DNA of 12,375 nucleotides from Pseudomonadota bacterium (lineage in GTDB: Bacteria > Pseudomonadota > Gammaproteobacteria > Burkholderiales > Burkholderiaceae_D). A model generated the notes under the pieces. The model was given only the letters and a program-made list of their open reading frames with translations, did not search any database and was not told where the DNA came from. This document shows, piece by piece, positions 6,599-12,375 of this stretch (positions within the stretch are counted from its first letter, which is position 1; every line of letters starts with the position of its first letter). The stretch is taken from positions 1 through 12,375 of the forward strand of contig JAEWEK010000315.1 of the NCBI GenBank assembly GCA_023389425.1, written 5' to 3'. A program made the translations under genes and the position numbers.

Positions 6599-7192
6599 TC
6601 AGGCCTTGCAGGAATGCGGGCCGAACTGCGCCGCGAGGAAGTCGAGGTAGGCCTGTCCCAGCCTGGCCAGGCTGGCGCAGGCGAAAGGCGGCTGCTGGAT
6701 GTCGCCGAACAGGTAGAGCGTGCCGGTGACGGCGAAGAATTCCCTGGCATTGGCCAGGAAGTGCGAAGACTGGTACTGGGCCGGGAAGCCGGCATTGGCC
6801 TTGGCGTCGCGGTAGGCGGCGCCGACGGTCGGATCGCGCATGCCGAGCACCTTGAAGTCGTACGCATGCAGCAGTTCGTGCAGCAAGATGGGTTTGTTGG
6901 CCGGGAAAACGAAGGGACGCACCACGACCACGCCGCCGTCACGCGGCATGAACACGCCGGGCTGGCCGCGCAGGCCGGCGTCGATGACGATGGGCGTCTC
7001 GCGCATCTTGTCCAGTACCGCCTGCGGCAAGCCGACCGATTCGACGATCCGCAGCTGGTCGTCGAGCGCGGCCTGGGTGTCCGCGCTCAGGGCGCCTTGC
7101 GGGTCCTGGACGTGGAAGCCGTGCGAATCGGCCGCCGCCGCGGCGGCGGATGCGGCGAGGAATGCGATACTTGCAGCAAGTTGTCGGATCAT
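6599..7192 (-). CDS. Exported HExxH-motif putative metallopeptidase
   Basis: The 197-residue protein starts with an Ala-rich signal peptide (residues 1-21, probable cleavage near AAA-DSHG). It is therefore likely periplasmic or secreted. Residues 103-109 read LLHELLH, a zinc-binding HExxH motif with H105, E106 and H109. E151 in the helix NAREFFAV, 42 residues later, is a reasonable third ligand for a gluzincin-type site. The arrangement resembles the catalytic part of anthrax lethal factor-like (ATLF) domains, but I cannot assign the family firmly. Two Cys (C172, C195) may pair. The start at 7192 has no strong Shine-Dalgarno, but it opens directly into the signal peptide. It converges with the DUF3820 gene (1 bp gap) and is divergent from the pirin gene (72 bp). 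Confidence 0.82.
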   Translation of the reverse strand: MIRQLAASIAFLAASAAAAAADSHGFHVQDPQGALSADTQAALDDQLRIVESVGLPQAVLDKMRETPIVIDAGLRGQPGVFMPRDGGVVVVRPFVFPANKPILLHELLHAYDFKVLGMRDPTVGAAYRDAKANAGFPAQYQSSHFLANAREFFAVTGTLYLFGDIQQPPFACASLARLGQAYLDFLAAQFGPHSCKA

Positions 7193-7264
7193 GATCGAAA
7201 TGGCTGGGCTCGGGTAAGCGATCCTAGCAGTAAGAATCAATCGAAACAACCGGAGGAGCATCCC

Positions 7265-7966
7265 ATGCTTGAAGTCCGCAAGAGCGGCGACCGTGGCCAC
7301 GCCGACCACGGCTGGCTCGATTCGCACCACAGCTTTTCCTTCGCGTCCTACCATGACCCGCGCCACACGGGCTTCGGCCCGCTGCTGGTCATCAACGAGG
7401 ACCGCGTCGCGCCCGGCATGGGCTTCGGCACCCACGCCCACCGCGACATGGAGATCATTTCTTACGTGCTGTCCGGCGCGCTGGAGCACCAGGACAGCAT
7501 GGGCACCGGCTCGGTGCTGCACTACGGCGACGTCCAGCGCATGAGCGCGGGCAGCGGCGTGCGCCACAGCGAATTCAACGGCTCGCCCACCGAGCCCGTG
7601 CATTTCCTGCAAATCTGGATCCAGCCGAACGCGCTCGGCATCGCGCCCGGCTACGAAGAGCAGCATTTTGCGCCGGAATCGAAGCGCGGGCGGCTGCGGC
7701 TGATCGCCTCCGGCGACGGCCGCGACGGCTCGGTGACCATCCACCAGGATGCGGCCGTCTACGCCTCGATCATGGACGGCAAGGACGATGTCGAGCACAT
7801 GCTGGCCTTCGGCCGCCGCGCCTACGTGCACGTGATCCGCGGCACGGTGTGGGCGAATGGCGTGGAGCTGCATGGCGGCGATGCGCTCAAGCTCACGCGC
7901 GAGCACTCGGTCAGGCTGGTGGACGCGGCCGGGGCGGAGCTGCTGGTATTCGACTTGCCGGGCTGA
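7265..7966 (+). CDS. Pirin family bicupin protein (YhhW-like)
   Basis: This is a cytoplasmic iron-binding cupin of 233 residues, the normal length for bacterial pirins. The N-terminal metal site is intact: H57 and H59 in GTHAHRDMEI, H101 and E103 in GVRHSEFN. These are the same positions as in E. coli YhhW, which has quercetin 2,3-dioxygenase activity in vitro. Other pirin hallmarks are LDSHHSFSFASYHDP near the start, FGPLLVINED, and IQPN after the first cupin. The second cupin (about 145-233) lacks metal ligands, as usual. The physiological substrate in bacteria is unknown; some pirins act as redox sensors. The start at 7265 is secured by GGAGGAG seven bases upstream. The gene appears monocistronic. 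Confidence 0.95.
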   Translation: MLEVRKSGDRGHADHGWLDSHHSFSFASYHDPRHTGFGPLLVINEDRVAPGMGFGTHAHRDMEIISYVLSGALEHQDSMGTGSVLHYGDVQRMSAGSGVRHSEFNGSPTEPVHFLQIWIQPNALGIAPGYEEQHFAPESKRGRLRLIASGDGRDGSVTIHQDAAVYASIMDGKDDVEHMLAFGRRAYVHVIRGTVWANGVELHGGDALKLTREHSVRLVDAAGAELLVFDLPG

Positions 7967-8033
7967 GGCCCGGAATGTCGCCTCGCCCCGACAAATCCCT
8001 GATTAGAAAGGAAAAGTTCCGCAATTTATTGAT

Positions 8034-8067
8034 TTGAAGAATCACGAGCTTGGCTATAATGACGTCA
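8034..8067 (+). promoter_or_regulatory. Promoter of the receiver-HEAT-GT2 unit with a TGACGTCA palindrome at the start site
   Basis: A perfect -10 TATAAT lies at 8055-8060. The best -35-like hexamer is TTGAAG (8034-8039), with a short 15-bp spacer. An 8-bp palindrome TGACGTCA (8060-8067) overlaps the end of the -10 and the expected start point near 8067. That is a position where a bound protein would block initiation. The leader to the ATG at 8088 would be about 20 nt. The -10 is convincing; the -35 and operator role are inferred. Confidence 0.55.
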
Positions 8068-8087
8068 CCATATTGCCGGGTTCGAAT

Positions 8088-8480
8088 ATGCCGAACGATC
8101 AAGCCCCCCTTTCCATCCTCGTGGTCGAGGATGACGAACACATTGCCAAGATCCTCAGCTTCATGCTGGAGCGCCAGGGCTATCGTGTGACGCACGTGGC
8201 CGACGGCCGCGCCGCCACCGAGCATGTGGCCAGCCACCAAGCGCCCGAGCTGGTGCTGCTGGACGTGATGCTGCCCTACGTCGACGGCTTCGAGATCGTG
8301 CGCCAGATTCGCGCCCGTGCCGAATGGGCGGGCGTGCCGATCCTGATGCTGACCGCGAAGAACGCCGAACAGGACACCGTGCGCGCGCTGGACGCCGGCG
8401 CCGACGACTTCATCGCCAAGCCGTTCCAGCCGAACGAGCTGCTGGCGCGCGTGCGCCGCGCGCTGCGCGTGCCGGCCTGA
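8088..8480 (+). CDS. Stand-alone receiver-domain response regulator
   Basis: The 130-residue protein consists of one CheY-like receiver and nothing else. All key residues are present: D15 and D16 in VVEDDEH for Mg2+, D59 in LLDVMLP as phosphoryl acceptor, T89 in MLTAK, and K111 in AKPF. The sequence ends just after helix 5, so there is no DNA-binding or enzymatic output domain. It probably signals by protein contact. The ATG at 8088 lies downstream of the TATAAT box; an in-frame TTG at 8034 would be upstream of the transcription start and is rejected. No Shine-Dalgarno is obvious. No histidine kinase is present in the window. The HEAT-repeat gene follows after 19 bp, suggesting that this protein regulates the downstream polysaccharide machinery. 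Confidence 0.9.
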   Translation: MPNDQAPLSILVVEDDEHIAKILSFMLERQGYRVTHVADGRAATEHVASHQAPELVLLDVMLPYVDGFEIVRQIRARAEWAGVPILMLTAKNAEQDTVRALDAGADDFIAKPFQPNELLARVRRALRVPA

Positions 8481-8499
8481 CGCGAGGCGCCGCCCCGCT

Positions 8500-9540
8500 T
8501 TGCCGATCCTGCCCGACCCGATCGTCGCCGCCGCATTCTGGACCGGCGCCGCCGCCGTCCTGCTCACGCTCGTGCTGAGCCTGCAGATCGTGCGCCTGCG
8601 CCTGGCCTTGCGCCGCAGCGAGCGCATCGAGCAGCGCGCCGTCGACAAATGGCGGCCGGTACTGCACGCGGCCATCGTCGGCGAGGCGCCGGAACTGCCG
8701 CGCCTGGCCTCCGGCGAACGCCTGCCCTTCCTCAAGCTGTGGGTGCACTTGCAGCGCTCGCTGCGCGGCGATGCCCGCGAAGCCCTGAACGACATCGCGC
8801 GCCGGCTCGGCATGGAAGCGGCGGCGCGTGCCATGCTCTCCGGCGGCCGCACCGAACAGATGCTGGCCGCGCTCACGCTGGGCTACCTGCGCGACCGGCA
8901 GGCCTGGCCGCAGCTGCAGGCATTGTCGGTGATGCCGGACCGCGCGCTGGCGCTGACCGCGATCTGGGCGCTGATCCGCATCGATCCGCAAGCGGCGGCC
9001 GAACGCATCATGCCGCAATTCCTGGATAACGAAGACTGGGCGCTGCCGCACGTGGCGGGCATGCTGCAGGAGGCCAGCGCACCGGCCGCCGAGGTGCTGG
9101 CGCGCCTGCTGCCCGGCCTGCCGGACACGCAGCTGCCGCGCGCCTTGCGCATGGCCGAAGCGCTGCGCATGCAATTGCCGTCCGCGGTGCTGGGCCGCGC
9201 GCTGGCCAGCGATGATGTCGCGGTGCTGGTGGCGGTCTTGCGCGGCGTGACCCTGCCCAACGCGCTCGACGCCGTGCGCCGCCTGCTCGGCCACGCGCAC
9301 TGGCAGGTGCGCGTGCAAGCCGCGCGCGCCCTCGGCCGCATCGGCGATCCGACCGACATCGAACGCCTCGCCCAGCTGCTGGCCGACCCGGAGTGGTGGG
9401 TGCGCTACCGCGCGGCGCAGTCGCTGGTGGAACTGGCGAACCTGTACGGCGAAGCGCTGGACGCCGTGCGCGCGCGCCTGTCGGACCGCTTCGCCACCGA
9501 CATGCTGGCCCAGGTGATGGCCGAAAAAGGACAGGCATGA
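8500..9540 (+). CDS. Membrane-anchored HEAT-repeat protein
   Basis: The 346-residue protein has one N-terminal transmembrane helix (about 8-31), followed by a basic, coil-like stretch (RLRLALRRSERIEQR) and a fully alpha-helical body. Helical-hairpin repeats are clearest near the C-terminus, at about 255-315. There VRVQAARALGRIGDP and VRYRAAQSLVELA have the typical HEAT/PBS-lyase spacing of about 31 residues. Earlier, more diverged repeats probably cover 95-250. HEAT solenoids bind other proteins, so this is likely a scaffold on the cytoplasmic face of the inner membrane. The start is TTG at 8500, the only start that includes the transmembrane helix; its GAGGCG site is rather distant. The stop codon overlaps the next start in ATGA, so translation is probably coupled to the glycosyltransferase. 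Confidence 0.82.
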   Translation: MPILPDPIVAAAFWTGAAAVLLTLVLSLQIVRLRLALRRSERIEQRAVDKWRPVLHAAIVGEAPELPRLASGERLPFLKLWVHLQRSLRGDAREALNDIARRLGMEAAARAMLSGGRTEQMLAALTLGYLRDRQAWPQLQALSVMPDRALALTAIWALIRIDPQAAAERIMPQFLDNEDWALPHVAGMLQEASAPAAEVLARLLPGLPDTQLPRALRMAEALRMQLPSAVLGRALASDDVAVLVAVLRGVTLPNALDAVRRLLGHAHWQVRVQAARALGRIGDPTDIERLAQLLADPEWWVRYRAAQSLVELANLYGEALDAVRARLSDRFATDMLAQVMAEKGQA

Positions 9541-10949
9541 ACAATATCGTCATCGAGTGCGTCACCTGGTTCGTGCTGTGCTATTTCATCGCGCTGAACG
9601 GCGGCTACCTCCTGCTCAACCTGATGTCGATGAAGGCGCTGCGCCGCAGCGCGCAGGAAGCCTTCTTCGACGACCTGCCGCGCGCCTACTCCGGCCTCGA
9701 ACCGCCGGTCAGCATCCTGGTCCCGGCCTACAACGAGGAAGCCACCATCGCCGCCTCGGTGCGCTCGATGCTGCAGCTGACCTATTCCGAGTTCGAAGTC
9801 ATCGTCATCAACGACGGCTCGAAGGACGGCACGCTGGAAGTGCTCAAGCGCGAGTTCGCCCTGCTGCCCTTCCCCGAAGCGTATCGCCGCAAGCTGGCAA
9901 CCAGGGACACGCGCGGCATCTACCGCTCCACCACCCACCCCAACCTGCGCGTGATCGACAAGGTCAACGGCGGCAAGGCCGACTCGCTCAACGCCGGCAT
10001 CAACGCTGCGCGCTATCCGCTGTTCTGCGGCGTGGACGCCGATTCGATCCTGCAGCGCGACAGCCTGGTCAAGGTCACCGAGCCCTTCCTGCGCGACCCG
10101 ACCGTGGTCGCCACCGGCGGCACCGTGCGCGTCGCCAACGGCTGCGAGGTCAAGGGCGGCTTCCTGACCAGGATCGGCCTGCCGACAAATATCTGGGCGC
10201 TGTTCCAGGTGGTCGAATACCTGCGCGCCTTCCTGTTCGGGCGGCTCGGCTGGTCGGCGATGGACGCGATGCTGATCATCTCCGGCGCCTTCGGCGTGTT
10301 CCGCAAGGACGTGGTGATCGAGGCCGGCGGCTACCGCGTCGACACCATCGGCGAGGACATGGAGCTGGTGGCGCGCATGCACCGCATGCTGCGCGCGCGG
10401 CGCCAGCCCTACCGCGTCGAGTTCGTGCCGAACCCGGTATGCTGGACCGAGGCGCCGGAAGACTTCAAGACGCTCAAGAACCAGCGCATCCGCTGGCAGC
10501 GCGGCCTGTCGGAGAGCCTGAACGCCAACTGGGGCCTGATGTTCTCGCGTAACGGCGGGCCGCCGGGCTGGCTGGCCTTCCCGTTCATGGTCGCCTTCGA
10601 ATGGCTCGGGCCGGTGCTGGAACTGGGCGGCTACCTGTTCATGATCCTCGCCTTCCTGTCCGGCGCGATTTCGTGGACCGCCTTCGGCTCCTTCCTGTTC
10701 GTCGCGATCGGCCTGGGCGTGCTGCTGTCGGCCTCCGGCCTGCTGCTGGAGGAGATGTCCTTCCATATGTACCCGAAGGGCAAGCAGCTGCTGATGCTGG
10801 GCTTCGTGGTGCTGGCCGAGAATTTCGGCTACCGCCAGATCAACACCGTGTGGCGCCTGATCGGCCTGTATCGCTGGCTGGTGAACAAGGAGTCCAGCTG
10901 GGGCGCGATGAAGCGCAAGGGCAGCTGGCAAAGCGGCCAGGCCAAATAG
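9537..10949 (+). CDS. Processive-type GT2 membrane glycosyltransferase
   Basis: This is an inner-membrane family 2 glycosyltransferase of 470 residues, similar in layout to PgaC, HasA and the bacterial cellulose synthase core. It has an N-terminal membrane segment (about 7-30) and a cytoplasmic GT-A domain (55-330). Several C-terminal membrane segments (about 346-450) should form the translocation channel. Catalytic motifs are complete: PAYNEE (63-68), D93 in INDGS, D167-D169 in VDAD, D274 in IGED, and QRIRW (316-320), the QxxRW acceptor signature of processive synthases. I see no PilZ domain, so c-di-GMP control would have to act through another protein. The donor sugar cannot be predicted. 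The ATG overlaps the HEAT stop by 4 bp and has AAGGA upstream; the next gene follows after 5 bp. Confidence 0.93.
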   Translation: MNNIVIECVTWFVLCYFIALNGGYLLLNLMSMKALRRSAQEAFFDDLPRAYSGLEPPVSILVPAYNEEATIAASVRSMLQLTYSEFEVIVINDGSKDGTLEVLKREFALLPFPEAYRRKLATRDTRGIYRSTTHPNLRVIDKVNGGKADSLNAGINAARYPLFCGVDADSILQRDSLVKVTEPFLRDPTVVATGGTVRVANGCEVKGGFLTRIGLPTNIWALFQVVEYLRAFLFGRLGWSAMDAMLIISGAFGVFRKDVVIEAGGYRVDTIGEDMELVARMHRMLRARRQPYRVEFVPNPVCWTEAPEDFKTLKNQRIRWQRGLSESLNANWGLMFSRNGGPPGWLAFPFMVAFEWLGPVLELGGYLFMILAFLSGAISWTAFGSFLFVAIGLGVLLSASGLLLEEMSFHMYPKGKQLLMLGFVVLAENFGYRQINTVWRLIGLYRWLVNKESSWGAMKRKGSWQSGQAK

Positions 10950-10954
10950 CCGCC

Positions 10955-12375
10955 ATGCTGGCTCCGATGCCGCGCCTGCTTTTCCTGATGCTGATCGCGA
11001 TGACCAGCCACGCCCGCGCCGCCTGGCTGCACCTGTGCCCGGACGAGCATGGCCCGGCGGCCATGCCGGATGGCCGCGCGGCGCGCATCGTGGTGTCCGG
11101 CGAGCAGTCGATGCCCGGCTGCGTCAGCGCCGAGCTTGGCGTGGACAGCGCCCAGGTCGAGTCGGTCTACCCGCTGCCGGCCGGCGCCCGGCCCGAGAAC
11201 ACGATCCTGCTGCTGGGCGCCGTCAAGGATGGCCGCTTCGCCGTCGGCGAACACACGCTGCCGCCGGCGCGGCCGCTGCCCGAGCCGCCCGCGCCCATGC
11301 CCTTCCACGCGAATCTGCTGCCGCAGATGGCGCTGCGCACCTTCGGCGCCGAGGAACGCGTGCAGGCGCGCCTGAACGGACCGGTGCTGGAGCTGAGCTG
11401 CCGCGCGGGACAGCGCCCGGCCGGCGTGCTGCTGGGCGGCCCGTGGTATCTGCCGCGCGCATCCGCCACGCTGCGCGTGCAGGCCGACGCGCACGGCGCG
11501 TTCCGGATGCAGGTGGCCGATGCCGCGCACGCGCGCAGCGAGAGCGCCATGCCGCTGGGGATGGTCGCCACAGTCGACCTGCCGCTGCCGGCGGGCCTGG
11601 ACGGCGCCCAATGGCGCCACTTCGTCGTCAACTGCCCGAACGAGGCGGCCACGCTGTCCATGGCCTCGCTCAGCCTCGAACCGCTGTCACGCACGGCCGG
11701 CCCGCGCGCGACCTGGATCTGGCGGGCCGCGCAATGGCAGCACGACGGCGACGCCCTGCTGGCATGGGCGCGCGAACAGGAACTGGGCCTGCTGTTCATC
11801 ACGGTTCCGACCGGGCCGGATGGCGTGCGCGATCCGGCGCAGCTGGCGCGCTTCGTGCGGCGCGCGCATGGCCGCAACATCGCGGTGTGGAGCGTGGACG
11901 GCGACCCGCACATGGCGCTGCCGTCCGAGCAGGCCGCCGCCGTGCGGCTGGCGCATTCCTACGCGGCCTACAACCAAAAGGTGGACGCGGCCGCCCGCAT
12001 CGACGGCATCCAGTTCGACATCGAGCCCTACCTGCTCGACCAGTACCGCCTTGCCCCGGCCGCGTGGAACCAGCGCTACCTGGCGCTGGCGCAATCGCTG
12101 CGCGCGGCGGCGCGATCGCTGCCCCTGGATTTCGTGGTCCCGTTCTGGTGGTCCGGACGCGACGAGCTGCTGGCCGGGCTGGCGCAGGCCGTGGACAGCC
12201 TCACCGTGATGGACTACCGCACCGACCCGGGACAGGTCCACGGCTTCGCCGCGCCCTTCCTCGACTGGGCGCAGGCCAATGGCAAGCAGGTGCGCATCGC
12301 GCTCGAAGCCGGCCCGATCGCGCCACAGACGCAGCGCCGCTACCTGCGCACCAGCGGCGCCGGCGATCTGCTGGT
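10955..12375 (+). CDS. Exported TIM-barrel protein with GH18-like motif (partial, cut by right edge)
   Basis: The frame stays open for 473 codons to the window end, so the C-terminus is missing. A signal peptide covers about residues 1-22 (cleavage likely after SHARA). Residues 25-245 look beta-rich, with four Cys (including C28 and C56), perhaps a carbohydrate-binding domain. From about 250 a (beta/alpha)8 pattern is visible: strands ATWIW, GLLFITVP, IAVWSVDGD, IDGIQFDIEPY, LDFVVPFWW, LTVMDYRT and VRIALEAG. The fourth strand has D350-G-x-x-x-D355-x-E357, the GH18 pattern DGxDxDxE with the middle Asp replaced by Gln353, and VMDYRT resembles the GH18 beta-6 motif. It is therefore a likely periplasmic glycan hydrolase or binding protein partnered with the GT2. 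The start is ATG at 10955 or 10967; neither has a good Shine-Dalgarno, so coupling to the GT2 stop 5 bp upstream is likely. Confidence 0.8.
   Translation, partial: MLAPMPRLLFLMLIAMTSHARAAWLHLCPDEHGPAAMPDGRAARIVVSGEQSMPGCVSAELGVDSAQVESVYPLPAGARPENTILLLGAVKDGRFAVGEHTLPPARPLPEPPAPMPFHANLLPQMALRTFGAEERVQARLNGPVLELSCRAGQRPAGVLLGGPWYLPRASATLRVQADAHGAFRMQVADAAHARSESAMPLGMVATVDLPLPAGLDGAQWRHFVVNCPNEAATLSMASLSLEPLSRTAGPRATWIWRAAQWQHDGDALLAWAREQELGLLFITVPTGPDGVRDPAQLARFVRRAHGRNIAVWSVDGDPHMALPSEQAAAVRLAHSYAAYNQKVDAAARIDGIQFDIEPYLLDQYRLAPAAWNQRYLALAQSLRAAARSLPLDFVVPFWWSGRDELLAGLAQAVDSLTVMDYRTDPGQVHGFAAPFLDWAQANGKQVRIALEAGPIAPQTQRRYLRTSGAGDLL

Noticed and set aside
6614..7264. N-terminal extension of the pirin gene
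   Set aside because: It is antisense to the HExxH gene and lacks similarity to pirins; the GGAGGAG site fixes the start at 7265.
7193..7906. N-terminal extension of the exported HExxH protein across the pirin gene
   Set aside because: The extension is antisense to pirin and would bury the signal peptide; translation starting at 7192 gives a normal signal sequence.
8034..8087. Upstream TTG start for the receiver protein
   Set aside because: It lies upstream of the TATAAT box and would not be on the transcript; the receiver fold begins shortly after 8088.
9405..10931. A 508-codon minus-strand frame antisense to the glycosyltransferase
   Set aside because: Composition is typical of an antisense shadow (His, Gln, Arg, Ala). 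The plus strand carries every GT2 motif.
11049..12209. Arg/Ala/Pro-rich open frames on both strands at the right end
   Set aside because: They are shadows of the gene starting at 10955, whose frame is open to the window edge and has a signal peptide and barrel strands.

Overview
The window is GC-rich, densely coded DNA, almost certainly from a proteobacterium. Protein style and gene content suggest a betaproteobacterium of the Oxalobacteraceae (Massilia/Telluria/Duganella-like). That placement is inferred from family resemblance, because no rRNA or other marker gene is present. There are twelve protein genes, two of them cut by the window edges. I see no tRNA, rRNA, CRISPR array, insertion sequence or prophage.

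Left part (1-4434, genes on the minus strand). The first 93 bases hold the N-terminus of a membrane-anchored protein that runs off the left edge. A leader of about 210 bp separates it from a probable two-gene unit: a sodium:solute symporter (2214-3683) followed 26 bp later by the inner-membrane protease SppA (304-2187). The unit has a plausible sigma70 promoter (3715-3744) and a good intrinsic terminator (251-274). Upstream lie a 104-bp palindromic REP-like element (3765-3868) and a small exported protein of unknown function (3898-4326).

Middle part (4435-7966). A NYN-domain/OST-HTH (LOTUS) protein with a long charged, disordered tail (4435-5802, minus) has its own TATAAT promoter. Next come a DUF1810 protein (5889-6323, minus), a divergent small DUF3820 protein (6385-6597, plus), a convergent exported HExxH protein (6599-7192, minus) and a pirin-family cupin (7265-7966, plus). 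These look like independent housekeeping or accessory genes.

Right part (8055-12375, plus strand). This is the most interesting segment. A TATAAT promoter precedes a tightly packed unit: stand-alone receiver protein, membrane-anchored HEAT-repeat protein, processive-type GT2 membrane glycosyltransferase, and an exported TIM-barrel protein with a GH18-like motif that runs off the right edge. The spacings are 19 bp, a 4-bp ATGA overlap and 5 bp. A membrane GT2 next to a periplasmic glycosidase-like protein is the usual arrangement of synthase-dependent exopolysaccharide systems such as Pga, Pel, Bcs and Alg. This gene set matches none of those that I can recognise, so it is the best candidate for an uncharacterised system. 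The decisive genes, such as an outer-membrane barrel or TPR exporter, would lie beyond the right edge.
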